Shown here: one piece after another, positions 25,441 to 33,556 of the stretch | How the letters are laid out: each line of letters starts with the position of its first letter | How positions within the stretch are numbered: position 1 is the first letter of the stretch | DNA from: Umezawaea sp049997955 | GTDB taxonomy: Bacteria; Actinomycetota; Actinomycetes; Mycobacteriales; Pseudonocardiaceae | Direction of reading: 5' to 3' | Length of the DNA: 64,000 bases | NCBI GenBank assembly: GCA_049997955.1 | Contig: JAEBDY010000001.1 | Span: 620,001 to 684,000, forward strand | Program-made: the position numbers and the translations under genes | Notes under the pieces: model-generated | The model's input: the letters and a program-made list of their open reading frames with translations, nothing else | Database searches by the model: none | What the model was told of the DNA's origin: nothing

Positions 25441-25862
25441 CGCCGCCTCCGACGGTCGCGCCGGTCGTCGCCGAGCACGCTGCCCGCGAGGATGGCGATG
25501 GCGGGGACGATCAGGAAGATGAGCGGGTTCTTGACGGCGAAGAACAGCACCACCGCGAGGATGCCCGCCAACGGGACGGCGGCGCGCAGCAGCCGGTGGC
25601 TGACCGGCGACCCGGAGAAGTGCCGCTGGTGCACCTCGCCGGTGATCGGCTCCGGCCGCTGAGCCTGCTCGAACCGCGGGTGCGGCTGGGGCAGGTCGGC
25701 GAACAGCGCCAGCAGGTCGCGGCGGGTCTTGGCGGTCGTGACGAGGGCGGAGCGGTCGCCGTACTCGTCCAGTTCGAGCCGACCGGCGCTCATGTGCTCG
25801 CCGAGCGCCTTGAGTGCTTCTTCGCGTTCGGCGTCGCCGATGCGGATGTCGGGCTCGCTCAC
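25437..25862 (-). CDS. DUF1707 membrane protein
   Basis: The N-terminus IRIGDAEREEALKALGEHMSAGRL (IRIGDAERE, then LGEHMSAGRL) is the DUF1707 (SHOCT-like) domain common in actinobacteria. Residues about 90-128 form two hydrophobic segments, and the protein ends in a run of arginines. It is 141 residues long and should be an inner-membrane protein with a cytoplasmic domain. GTG 25862 is leaderless by context, with TAGGTT (25875-25870) seven bases before it. The stop overlaps the HAD gene's CTG. The role of the domain is not known. Confidence 0.85.
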   Translation of the reverse strand: MSEPDIRIGDAEREEALKALGEHMSAGRLELDEYGDRSALVTTAKTRRDLLALFADLPQPHPRFEQAQRPEPITGEVHQRHFSGSPVSHRLLRAAVPLAGILAVVLFFAVKNPLIFLIVPAIAILAGSVLGDDRRDRRRRR

Positions 25863-25872
25863 ACCGTCGAAC

Positions 25873-27642
25873 CTAGTCCTTCAGCTCGCAGAGCACGGTT
25901 CCCTGGGTGACCGTCGACCCCGGAGCCGCGGAGAGACCGGTCACCGTGCCCGCCTTGTGGGCCGTCACGGGGTTCTCCATCTTCATGGCCTCCAGCACGA
26001 CGACCAGCTCGCCCGCCGCGACGACCTGGCCCTCCTCGACGGAGACCTTGACGATCGTGCCCTGCATCGGGGCCGTCACCGCGTCACCCGACGCCGCCGC
26101 GCCACCGCTCGCGGAGCGCTTGCGGGGCTTGGACTTCACCGCCGCGCGACCGCCACCGCCACCACCGCCTCCGACGGCGAGGTCGCCGGGCAGCGAGACC
26201 TCCAGGCGCCTGCCGCCGACCTCGACGACCACGGTCTGCCGGGGCTCGTCCTCGCCCGCCTCGGCGGGGTTCGCGAACGGCTCGATCCTGTTGTCGAACT
26301 CCGTCTCGATCCACCGCGTGTGCACGGTGAAGCCGTTCTCGGCCGTGAACGCCGGGTCGCGCAGGATCGCGCGGTGGAACGGCAGCACGGTCGCCATGCC
26401 CTCGACGACCATCTCGTCCAGTGCCCGCCGTGCCCGCTGGATCGCCTGCGCGCGGTCCTCGCCGGTGACGATCAGCTTGGCCAGCAGCGAGTCGAACTGC
26501 CCGCCGATGACGCTGCCGCTCTCGACACCCGCGTCCACGCGGACGCCGGGGCCCGACGGCGCGGTGAACGTGGTCACGGTGCCGGGCGCGGGCAGGAAGC
26601 CGCGGCCCGCGTCCTCGCCGTTGATCCGGAACTCGATGGAGTGGCCGCGCGGCGTCGGGTCCTCGGTGAACCGGAGCTCCTCGCCTGCGGCGATGCGGAA
26701 CTGCTCGCGCACCAGGTCGATGCCCGCGGTCTCCTCGCTGACCGGGTGCTCGACCTGGAGCCGGGTGTTCACCTCCAGGAACGAGATCGTGCCGTCCAGC
26801 GCGACCAGGTACTCCACCGTGCCCGCGCCGTAGTAGCCGGCCTCCTGGCAGATGGCCCGCGCGGAGCTGTGGATCGACGCGCGCTGCTCGTCGGTCAGGA
26901 ACGGCGCCGGGGCCTCCTCGACCAGCTTCTGGTGCCGCCGCTGCAACGAGCAGTCGCGGGTGCCGACGACGACCACGTTGCCGTGCTGGTCGGCCAGCAC
27001 CTGCGCCTCGACGTGCCGCGGCTTGTCCAGGTAGCGCTCCACGAAGCACTCGCCGCGACCGAAGGCCGTGACCGCCTCGCGGACCGCGCTGTCGAACAGC
27101 TCGGGGATCTCCTCCAGCGTGCGGGCGACCTTCAGGCCGCGCCCACCGCCGCCGAACGCGGCCTTGATGGCCACCGGCAGGCCGTGCTCCTCCGCGAACG
27201 CGATGATCTCGTCCGGCCCGTTGACCGGGTCGTTCGTGCCGGGCACCAGCGGGGCCCCGGCTCGGGTCGCGATGTGCCGGGCGGTCACCTTGTCGCCGAG
27301 GTCGCGGATGGCCTGCGGGCTCGGCCCGATCCAGGTCAACCCGGCGTCGATGACGGCCTGGGCGAACTCCGCGTTCTCCGACAGGAAGCCGTAGCCGGGG
27401 TGCACGGCGTCGGCGTCGGCGCGCTTGGCGACGTCCAGGAGCTTGTCGACGGACAGGTAGGTCTCGCCCGACGTGCCGCCGTGGAGGGCGAACGCCTCGT
27501 CGGCCAGTCGCGCGAACGGCGCGTCCCGGTCCGGATCGGCGTAGACCGCCACGCTGGCGAGTCCGGCGTCACGGCACGCGCGGATGACCCGGACGGCGAT
27601 CTCACCGCGGTTCGCGACGAGGACCTTGCGCAGTGCCACCAC
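25873..27642 (-). CDS. accA3: Acyl-CoA carboxylase alpha subunit: biotin carboxylase plus biotin carboxyl carrier
   Basis: It carboxylates its own biotin with bicarbonate and ATP, then passes the carboxyl group to the carboxyltransferase subunit. The 589-residue product has a biotin carboxylase domain (ANRGEIAVRVIRACRD at the N-terminus, AVHPGYGFLSENA, a glycine-rich ATP loop FGGGGRGLK, and EVNTRLQVEHPVSE near residue 295). A Gly-rich linker follows (about 485-500), then a C-terminal biotinyl domain with EAMKMENPV, whose Lys is the biotin site. GTG 27642 follows GGGAGG. The partner carboxyltransferase, epsilon subunit and biotin ligase are encoded at 33.8-36.6 kb. Acyl specificity is set by the partner, probably acetyl/propionyl-CoA. 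Confidence 0.95.
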   Translation of the reverse strand: MVALRKVLVANRGEIAVRVIRACRDAGLASVAVYADPDRDAPFARLADEAFALHGGTSGETYLSVDKLLDVAKRADADAVHPGYGFLSENAEFAQAVIDAGLTWIGPSPQAIRDLGDKVTARHIATRAGAPLVPGTNDPVNGPDEIIAFAEEHGLPVAIKAAFGGGGRGLKVARTLEEIPELFDSAVREAVTAFGRGECFVERYLDKPRHVEAQVLADQHGNVVVVGTRDCSLQRRHQKLVEEAPAPFLTDEQRASIHSSARAICQEAGYYGAGTVEYLVALDGTISFLEVNTRLQVEHPVSEETAGIDLVREQFRIAAGEELRFTEDPTPRGHSIEFRINGEDAGRGFLPAPGTVTTFTAPSGPGVRVDAGVESGSVIGGQFDSLLAKLIVTGEDRAQAIQRARRALDEMVVEGMATVLPFHRAILRDPAFTAENGFTVHTRWIETEFDNRIEPFANPAEAGEDEPRQTVVVEVGGRRLEVSLPGDLAVGGGGGGGGRAAVKSKPRKRSASGGAAASGDAVTAPMQGTIVKVSVEEGQVVAAGELVVVLEAMKMENPVTAHKAGTVTGLSAAPGSTVTQGTVLCELKD

Positions 27643-27775
27643 GTCCTACCTCCCAGGCGACGACGACTCGGGGAACACCGAGCAGCTTAGTGACCCACCA
27701 GTAACCTCGTGACCGAGAGCATGCTCACTTTCCAGGAGAATCGTCCTCCACCGGAGGCTTCTCGGAGGGGGACAC

Positions 27776-28453
27776 GTGGCGGAGGCACCCAGGTCCGTGC
27801 TGGTCGCGGCGGGCGCGGCCGTGCTCGTGATCGTCGGCTGCCTGGTCACGGCGTACGCGCTGCGACCGCCGTCGGCTCCCGATCCGGCCGTCCAGGACTC
27901 CTCGTCGGCCGATGGCGGCCTGCGCTGCGGCGCGACCGCGTGCCACCCGGTGGTGGAGCGGAAGGTCGGCGAGGACGTGGTCGAGGTGCTGGTCGGGGAG
28001 GGCGGCGGCCGGATCAGGGTGACCGGTCCGGCGGGCCCGAACATCTTCGAGTCGACCGTCGTGGCGTCCGGCGGGCAGATCGACGCCGAGTCGTTGGAGT
28101 GCGTGTCCGCCGAGGTCAGCGTGTGCCTCGTGCGCGGCAAAGCGGGTGATGAGCTGCTGGGCGAGGTGCTGGTCGGCCGCGCGGGCACGTGGACCCGCGA
28201 CCAGGCGCGCTACCTCGCGACCGGCGGCTACCTGGCGCTGCACGACGTCGACGGCGACCAGGTCGTCGACGTCGTCGCCGTGCAGCGCCCGTGCGACCCG
28301 ACGGGCTGCAAGCGGTCCTACGCGCAGGTGTTCTCGTTCACCGACGCCAAGTCCCTGCTCGGCTGCACGGCCGCCGTGAACGCGCTCGAAGAGCTGCCGG
28401 GGTGGCCGGCGGTCGCACCAGCGGCCGCCGACCTCCGGTCGTGCGGGGCCTGA
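27776..28453 (+). CDS. Membrane-anchored extracytoplasmic protein, cysteine-containing
   Basis: I do not recognise a named family. The 225-residue product has an N-terminal membrane anchor (VLVAAGAAVLVIVGCLVTAYAL, in parts about residues 8-29) and an exported domain with at least seven cysteines arranged in likely pairs (RCGATACHPVV, LECVSAEVSVC, RPCDPTGCKR). A repeat-like LHDVDGDQVVDVVAVQ segment resembles FG-GAP or Ca-binding loops. GTG 27776 is supported by GGAGGGGGAC. It is divergent from the carboxylase alpha gene and converges on the symporter gene only four bases away. An adhesion or sensing role is possible but unsupported. Confidence 0.75.
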   Translation: MAEAPRSVLVAAGAAVLVIVGCLVTAYALRPPSAPDPAVQDSSSADGGLRCGATACHPVVERKVGEDVVEVLVGEGGGRIRVTGPAGPNIFESTVVASGGQIDAESLECVSAEVSVCLVRGKAGDELLGEVLVGRAGTWTRDQARYLATGGYLALHDVDGDQVVDVVAVQRPCDPTGCKRSYAQVFSFTDAKSLLGCTAAVNALEELPGWPAVAPAAADLRSCGA

Positions 28454-28457
28454 GGGC

Positions 28458-29789
28458 TCAGGCCGGGACGGGCTCGCGAGCGGGAGCGGGCTCGGACAGC
28501 AGCGGCGGTGCGCTCGGGGCGTTGAGCACCTCGTCGTCCAGCAGGCCCTCGCCGCGCGCGACCAGCACCGGCACGGTGATCTGGCCCGCCACGTTCGTCG
28601 CGGTGCGCATCATGTCCAGGATCGGGTCGATCGCGTAGACCACGGCGACACCGGTCGCGATGACCTCCGGCGGCAGGTTCACCGCGCCGAGGGTCAGGGT
28701 GAGCATGGTGAACCAGCCGGTCGTGCCCGCGGTCGCGATGGCGCCGAACACGGCAACGGCGATGATCAGCAGGTACTGGCCGACGCCGAGCTGGATGCCG
28801 AACAGGTTCGCGATGAACACCGTCGCGATGGCCGGGTACACCGCGGCGCAGCCGTCCATCTTGGTCGTGGTGCCCAGCGGCACGGCGAAGCTCGCGTAGT
28901 CGGGGTCGACGCCGAGGTTCTCCGCCGTCTGCCTGCTCAGCGGCAGCGTGGCGCCGGACGAGCGGGACACGAACGCGAACTGGATCGCCGTCCACGCCTT
29001 CGCGAAGAACACGACCGGGCTGATCTTGCCGACGAACTTGAGCAGCAGCGGGTACACCACGAACAGGACCAGCAGCGAGCCCGCGTAGACCGCCGCGATC
29101 AGCGAGAACAGGGGCTTCACGAAGCTGTTGCCGTAGGTCGCGAACGCCGAGCCGAGCAGGCCGAACACGCCGATCGGGGCGAACAGGACGATCCAGCCCA
29201 CGACCTTCTGGATCAGGTCGAACGCCGAGCGGGTGAGCGTGACGAACGGGGCGGCCCGGTCGCCGATGGCGTACGCGGCGAAGCCGATCAGCAGCGAGAT
29301 GAACACCACCTGGAGCACCTCGCCCTCGGTGAACGCGCTGAACAGGTTCGACGGCACGAGGCTGTCGAGGAACGCGCTCCACGAGCCGGTGTCGCGGGCG
29401 GCGAGCCGCTCGACGGCGGACTCGGACGGCGTGACCCGCACACCGTCACCGGGCTTGAAGACGATCGCGATGGCGAGGCCGATGAACACGGCGATCAGCG
29501 AGGTGATCGCGAACCACAACAGCGTCCTGCCGCCGAGGCGGGCCGCGGTGCGGGAGCCCCCGAGCCTGCGCAGGCTGGTGATGCCCACGACGATCGCGGT
29601 GAAGACGAGCGGGATGACCGTGAGCTGGAGCAGGTCGGTGAAGACGCCACCGATCTTGGTCAACGTCGTCACGAGCCAGGTCTGGCCGGTCTGCTTGGCC
29701 AGGAAGCCGGTGAGGGCGCCGAGCACGAGCCCGGCGAGGACTGCGGAGCCGAAGACCTTCGGCTTGGTGTACGTGCGGATGAACGACAC
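28458..29789 (-). CDS. DAACS-family dicarboxylate/amino acid:cation symporter
   Basis: This is a glutamate/aspartate/C4-dicarboxylate (GltP/DctA/TcyP-type) symporter of 443 residues. Eight transmembrane helices and two re-entrant loops are expected; visible landmarks are LQLTVIPLVFTAIVVGI, a serine-rich loop RSSGATLPLSR (about 305-315), the GTTTKMDGCA substrate/ion motif (about 345) and AGTTGWFTMLTLTLGAVNLP. The start at GTG 29789 is supported by GGAGAAG. A 20-residue leader peptide and a hairpin lie just upstream, suggesting attenuation by an amino acid. Because similar leader peptides often precede sulfur genes in actinomycetes, cystine is one candidate substrate besides glutamate or dicarboxylates. 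Confidence 0.88.
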   Translation of the reverse strand: MSFIRTYTKPKVFGSAVLAGLVLGALTGFLAKQTGQTWLVTTLTKIGGVFTDLLQLTVIPLVFTAIVVGITSLRRLGGSRTAARLGGRTLLWFAITSLIAVFIGLAIAIVFKPGDGVRVTPSESAVERLAARDTGSWSAFLDSLVPSNLFSAFTEGEVLQVVFISLLIGFAAYAIGDRAAPFVTLTRSAFDLIQKVVGWIVLFAPIGVFGLLGSAFATYGNSFVKPLFSLIAAVYAGSLLVLFVVYPLLLKFVGKISPVVFFAKAWTAIQFAFVSRSSGATLPLSRQTAENLGVDPDYASFAVPLGTTTKMDGCAAVYPAIATVFIANLFGIQLGVGQYLLIIAVAVFGAIATAGTTGWFTMLTLTLGAVNLPPEVIATGVAVVYAIDPILDMMRTATNVAGQITVPVLVARGEGLLDDEVLNAPSAPPLLSEPAPAREPVPA

Positions 29790-29815
29790 GACTTCTCCGA
29801 GGTGTGCGCAGGGGC

Positions 29816-29836
29816 GGGGACGAGGTGCTCGTCCCC
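29816..29836 (-). terminator. Putative attenuator hairpin between leader peptide and symporter
   Basis: GGGGACGAG (29816-29824) and CTCGTCCCC (29828-29836) form a perfect 9-bp stem with a three-base loop. It begins one base after the leader-peptide stop and ends 26 bases before the symporter start. This is where a ribosome-controlled attenuator would be placed. Confidence 0.55.
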
Positions 29837-29837
29837 G

Positions 29838-29900
29838 TCAGCCCGTGCTCTTCCTGCGGCCGAGGTCGATGTGGCGGCGGCGGGTCAGAAATTCGTTCAT
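29838..29900 (-). CDS. Short leader peptide of the RRRHIDL type upstream of the symporter
   Basis: A 20-codon frame encodes MNEFLTRRRHIDLGRRKSTG. It starts at ATG 29900 with GGGAAGAG about five bases upstream and ends at TGA 29838. Actinomycete leader peptides annotated upstream of transport and sulfur/cysteine genes share an LxRRRHxDLxR core, which this matches, although the usual Ser-Ala-x-Cys-Pro ending is absent. Directly after the stop comes a hairpin and then the DAACS symporter, so translation of this peptide could govern readthrough. The peptide identification rests on motif memory and context. Confidence 0.6.
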   Translation of the reverse strand: MNEFLTRRRHIDLGRRKSTG

Positions 29901-29965
29901 CTCAGCTCTTCCCAACGCGGTGAACGTGGGTCGAGCTTCCCGAAAACCCCCGGTTGTGACCAGGG

Positions 29966-30583
29966 CTACCACATGTCGGACACCTGGACGCCGATTTCGC
30001 CGAACAGCCGCCGGGTGAGCGGCAGGCTGATACCGATGACGCTCGACGGATCGCCGTCGATGCCGTCGACGAACCAGCCGCCCAGCCCGTCCAGCGTGAA
30101 CGCGCCCGCGACCTGCAACGGCTCGCCGGTCGCCAGGTAGGCCTCCAGGTCGGCGTCGCCCGGTCGGCCGAACCGCACCGTCGTCGGCTCGCTGTCCGCG
30201 CCGCGCGCGACGACCTCTCCGTCCCGCAGCCGCAGCACGGCGTGGCCGGTCAGCAGCGTGCCGGACGTGCCCGCCATGCGGCGCCAGCGTTCACGGGCCT
30301 TGTCGACCGTGCCCGGCTTGCCCTCCAGGGTGCCGTCGGCGGTCAGCAGCATCGAGTCGCAGCCGATCACCACGGCGTCCGGGAACTCCGCCGCGACCAG
30401 CGGCAGCACCGCCTCCGCCTTGGCGACGGCCAGCGCCGTCACCACCTCGGCGGGCTTCGGGTCGACCAGCGCGGCGGCCACCGCGTCCTCGTCCACGCCG
30501 GACACCCGGACGACGGGCTCGATCCCGGCTCCGCGCAGCACGGACAGGCGGGCGGGGGAGGCCGAAGCCAGCACTAGGCGCAC
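29966..30583 (-). CDS. maf: Maf-family nucleoside triphosphate pyrophosphatase
   Basis: Maf proteins hydrolyse non-canonical or canonical NTPs to NMP and pyrophosphate and affect septation. The 205-residue product begins LVLASASPARLSVLR, the family nucleotide-binding motif, and has VVIGCDSMLLTADG (catalytic Asp), LEGKPGTVDKARERW and the C-terminal GGWFVDGIDGDPSSVIGISLPL, all expected. GTG 30583 has TAGGCT (30595-30590) six bases upstream, a leaderless arrangement. Codons 2-8 form one arm of a 20-bp perfect inverted repeat. In M. tuberculosis maf lies beside accE5/accD5, as it nearly does here. Confidence 0.93.
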   Translation of the reverse strand: MRLVLASASPARLSVLRGAGIEPVVRVSGVDEDAVAAALVDPKPAEVVTALAVAKAEAVLPLVAAEFPDAVVIGCDSMLLTADGTLEGKPGTVDKARERWRRMAGTSGTLLTGHAVLRLRDGEVVARGADSEPTTVRFGRPGDADLEAYLATGEPLQVAGAFTLDGLGGWFVDGIDGDPSSVIGISLPLTRRLFGEIGVQVSDMW

Positions 30584-30610
30584 GTGATCAGCCTAGTGCT
30601 GGCTTCGGCC
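30560..30610. terminator. 20-bp perfect inverted repeat overlapping the maf start
   Basis: Arms 30560-30579 and 30591-30610 are perfectly complementary around an 11-base loop. The outer arm begins six bases after the MFS gene's stop, so it is well placed as that gene's terminator. The inner arm is made of maf codons 2-8, while the loop carries the maf GTG and the outer arm carries its -10-like hexamer. Confidence 0.7.
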
Positions 30611-30616
30611 CCGTCC

Positions 30617-32062
30617 TCAGCTTCCCTGCTTCACCGGAACCGCGTCCTGCGCGGGCACGGCGGCGGGCCTGCGCATCGACAGCGTGCAGGCGGTGCCGAC
30701 GAGCAGCACGGCGACCAGCATCCACATCGTGTCGCCCGCGGCGTCGGAGAACGCCACCGGGTAGTTCCCGCGGGTGTCCGCGAGGTGGCTGTCCAGGCGG
30801 ACCTGGAGCAGCACGCCGACCGCCGCGCTGCCCAGCACCGAGCCGATCTGGCGGGAGGTGTTGAAGATGCCGGAGCCCGCCCCCATCAGCTTCCGGTCGA
30901 CGCCGCGCGTGGAGATGTTCGCCAGCGGCGCGAACACCATGCCGAGTCCCGCGCCGCACACCAGCAGTTCCGGGATCAGCTCCCAGCTCGCGATGTCCGG
31001 TTCCAGCCGCCACGTCAGCAGCGCGATGCCCGTCGCCAGCAGCGTGAACCCGGCGGCGGGCAGGAACCGGGCCCACGGGCGGTCGGACAGCCTGCCGGAG
31101 ATCGCGCTGATCACGCCGGACAGCAGGGACATCGGCGCGGTCAGCAGACCGGACTCGACGGCGGACAGCCCGAGCACCGACTGGATGTAGATGATCAGCG
31201 GCAGGAACAGGCCCGTGACGCCGAAGCCGATGACGACGTTCGCCGCGTTGCCCAGCGAGAAGTTCCGGTTCGCGAAGATCCGCAGCGGCAGCAGCGGTTC
31301 CTTCTTGTTGACCGCCTGCCACACCACGAACGCGATCAGCAGCACCACGCCCGCGGAGATGACCTCGGGGATCGTGATCGGCCCCCACACCTCGCCCCAC
31401 GCGTACTGCTGGCCCTCCTGCACGCCGAACACCACCAGCGTCAGGCCGAGGCAGCACAGCAGGATGCCGAGCGGGTCGAAGCTGTGGCTCGTGCCCGGCC
31501 GCCAGTCCGGCACCAGCACCGCCGCCATCACCAGCGCGACGACACCGACCGGCACGTTCACGAAGAAGATCCACTCCCAGCCGAGGTCGTCGACCAGGAC
31601 CCCGCCCAGCAGCGGCCCGGTGACCGTCGCGACACCCGCGACCGCGCCCCACATGCCCATGGGCCCACCGCGCTTGGCGGGTGGGAACAGGTGCGTGATG
31701 AACGCCATCGTCTGCGGCGTCATCATCGCCGCGCCAAGGCCCTGCACGCCGCGCGCGACGATCAGCGCCTCCACGGAGCCGGAGAGCCCGCACCACAGCG
31801 ACGACCCGATGAACACCACCAGACCCGCCATGAACAGCCGCTTCGGGCCGAAGCGGTCGCCGAGCCTGCCGGTCAGCAGCAGCGGCACCGCGTAGGTCAG
31901 CAGGTAGACGCTGTTGACCCAGATGACCTCGTTCAGCCCCGCGTCGAGTTCCTCGATCATGGACGGGATCGCGACGTTCACGACCGTCGTGTCCAGCAGG
32001 ATCATGAAGAAGCCGATGCACAGCGCGGACAGCGCCGCCCACGGGTTCGCTTGCCGGCTCAT
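30617..32062 (-). CDS. MFS drug exporter, DHA2 (EmrB/QacA) family
   Basis: This is a proton-driven efflux pump of 481 residues with about 14 hydrophobic helices. Family motifs visible are LDTTVVNVAIPSM in TM1 (motif D1), the loop motif A GRLGDRFGPKRLFMAGL, ARGVQGLGAAMM (motif B) and GPLLGGVLVDDLGWEWIFFVNVP (motif C, given here in parts: GPLLGGVL, WEWIFFVNVP). The ATG at 32062 overlaps the stop of the PadR-like gene (ATGA), so regulator and pump were one operon. The N-terminal part of that regulator is missing, which may have changed pump control. Substrates cannot be predicted. Confidence 0.92.
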   Translation of the reverse strand: MSRQANPWAALSALCIGFFMILLDTTVVNVAIPSMIEELDAGLNEVIWVNSVYLLTYAVPLLLTGRLGDRFGPKRLFMAGLVVFIGSSLWCGLSGSVEALIVARGVQGLGAAMMTPQTMAFITHLFPPAKRGGPMGMWGAVAGVATVTGPLLGGVLVDDLGWEWIFFVNVPVGVVALVMAAVLVPDWRPGTSHSFDPLGILLCCLGLTLVVFGVQEGQQYAWGEVWGPITIPEVISAGVVLLIAFVVWQAVNKKEPLLPLRIFANRNFSLGNAANVVIGFGVTGLFLPLIIYIQSVLGLSAVESGLLTAPMSLLSGVISAISGRLSDRPWARFLPAAGFTLLATGIALLTWRLEPDIASWELIPELLVCGAGLGMVFAPLANISTRGVDRKLMGAGSGIFNTSRQIGSVLGSAAVGVLLQVRLDSHLADTRGNYPVAFSDAAGDTMWMLVAVLLVGTACTLSMRRPAAVPAQDAVPVKQGS

Positions 32063-32496
32063 CGCCGGTCCTCCTCGAGCTCTTGAAGGCGGCGGTGAAC
32101 CGCTTCGGGCCAGGTCAGCTCATCGGTGGAGAGCTGGTCGATCAGCCGCTCGACCCGGTCGAGCTCGGCCTGCCGCATCGCGCGGGTGTACTCGTGGTCG
32201 ATCCAGAACAGGGGTTCGACGCTCCGCGCCGTCAGCTCGGCGATCGTCACGTCCGCGACGGCCAGTTCCTGCCTCAGCGCGTGCGCCCGCCTGACGAGTT
32301 CCGCGATGGCCTCGTCGCGGCGCAGCGTGTGGAGGTGCCGCACGGCCATGGCGAACCGCGGGTGCTCGGGGCCCACCTCGGAGAGGTGCGTCAGGACCTC
32401 GGCGCGGAAGACGTCCGGTCCGAGGTCGGTCAGCCGGTAGGTGGTCCGCTCCGGCCGCTTGCCCTCGCGGCTGGTCTCCACCACCTCGATCAGGCC
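32059..32496 (-). pseudogene. 5'-truncated PadR-family regulator
   Basis: The remaining reading frame starts abruptly at GLIEVVETSREGKRPERT (wing of the PadR winged helix), continues through YRLTDLG and keeps the C-terminal dimerisation helices to LQELEEDRR. Family members carry about 50 further N-terminal residues with the DNA-recognition helix; upstream of base 32496 the frame reads unrelated Pro/Ser sequence and no canonical start is found before a stop at about 32570. A GTG at 32484 could still yield a 141-residue fragment unable to bind DNA in the usual way. It overlaps the MFS gene it presumably regulated. Confidence 0.7.
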
Positions 32497-32581
32497 AGGG
32501 GGCGGAGGGCCGGCACCGCTGTGCTCCGTTCTGATTATTCGATCTGGAGCATATGGGGTCGCGTAGAACTACCGATGCGAG

Positions 32582-33040
32582 GTGGGTGTGCGGTTGGGCA
32601 CGCTGGGCTTGGTGAAGCGTTGGGCACTGGTGAGTGCGCGCCCCCGTCCTGCCGGGTCGCGGCTCGCCGTAGTGGCGGTCGTGCTGTCCGTCGTGGTCGG
32701 AGTGGCGGTGGTCGGGCGGGTCCTGGCAGCCGACCCGGTGGGGTACGGGGTACCGGTGTGGCCGTTCGCGAACTCCGCTGACGTGGCGGAGGAGCGGGTG
32801 ATGTCATCCGTCGTCGTCGCCGCGCGGGCCGATGCCGCATCGGTGGGGAGTTTGGCGGGAGTGGCCGAGGCGGTCCGGGCGGGGGACGTCGAGGTGGTGC
32901 GGACGCAGTTGCAGCGGGACGGGTTGGCGGTGTGGTTGCTGCTGCGGCTGCACGTGCCTGCCGTGGGGGAGCGGTGCCGGGAGGTGGTGGTACTGGGAGC
33001 CGCACCCGTGGAGGTCAACAGCAGGCGGGTGGAGTGTTGA
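32582..33040 (+). CDS. Hypothetical single-pass membrane protein
   Basis: This is not a family I recognise. The 152-residue product has a short basic N-terminus, one strong hydrophobic segment (LAVVAVVLSVVVGVAVVGRV, about residues 38-57) and an extracytoplasmic domain of about 95 residues that includes VPVWPFANSADVAEERVMSS and ends with a cysteine. The GTG start at 32582 has weak support, and other GTG codons downstream are possible. It lies between the broken end of the PadR gene and hairpin element A2, so it may have arrived with the rearrangement that truncated PadR. The high valine and GTG content is unusual, so coding status is only moderately sure. Confidence 0.5.
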   Translation: MGVRLGTLGLVKRWALVSARPRPAGSRLAVVAVVLSVVVGVAVVGRVLAADPVGYGVPVWPFANSADVAEERVMSSVVVAARADAASVGSLAGVAEAVRAGDVEVVRTQLQRDGLAVWLLLRLHVPAVGERCREVVVLGAAPVEVNSRRVEC

Positions 33041-33163
33041 GGGGACCTGCTCGGTGATCCGGTGGTGGTGGTCGGCGCACCAAGCACCACCATCTGCCGC
33101 GCGGTCCGGGTGGTCGGGGTGGTCGGGGTGACCCACGACTTACTTGAGGTCGGCGTTCTGGAC

Positions 33164-33282
33164 GTGGCCGATTTTACTCGGGGGATTTGACCCTTAAAAT
33201 TGGTGATCGGGCAGGCTTTCGGGACTGCCCTTTTAGCCCGATCAAGGGTCAAATCAAGGGGTCCCCGAGTCAAATCGGCCAC
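33164..33282 (+). repeat. Hairpin element A, copy 2
   Basis: Outer arms 33164-33183 and 33263-33282 pair over 20 bases with one T/C mismatch at the same position as in copy 1; inner arms GATTTGACCCTT and AAGGGTCAAATC pair perfectly, as does GATCGGGC/GCCCGATC. Relative to copy 1 the core has two single-base insertions and one substitution, while at least four outer-arm pairs have changed on both sides. It lies between genes that converge (33040 and 33785). Confidence 0.85.
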
Positions 33283-33424
33283 AGCACGACGGCGGCGGGC
33301 CAGTGCTGTGGTGATCGGGAGTCGCCATCGGCTGCTCCACCGTCGGAAGCCGCAGTCGGCTGCGTGCGGTCGCTGGAAGTCGAAGCCCATGGTTCGTCGG
33401 ACTCGCGCGTAGAGGTTGCGGTGG

Positions 33425-33553
33425 TTCCCCCTACGTCACCCCGCTCGCGCAATTGTCTCTAGCATTTTCCTTGATTTGTCAAGGCGGGAAAGATGCCTTG
33501 ACAAACGAAGAAAAATGCTGAGGACGCTTCGGATCGGGGCGGCGGAGGGGGAG
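33425..33553 (+). repeat. Hairpin element B, copy 2
   Basis: TTTGTCAAGGC (33475-33485), loop GGGAAAGAT (33486-33494) and GCCTTGACAAA (33495-33505) match copy 1. Beyond two unpaired positions the stem extends through CATTTT/AAAATG-type pairs that are unrelated in sequence to copy 1 but still complementary. Outer CACCCCG (33437-33443) faces CGGGGCG. About 140 bases separate it from element A copy 2. It is about 90% identical to copy 3 over 150 bases. Confidence 0.85.
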
Positions 33554-33556
33554 TGC

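Noticed and set aside
32083..32781. Alternative plus-strand frame covering the PadR remnant and the start of the 32582 gene
   Set aside because: The first part is the antisense of PadR and the remainder is Gly/Arg-rich; the 32582 frame has a clear membrane segment.
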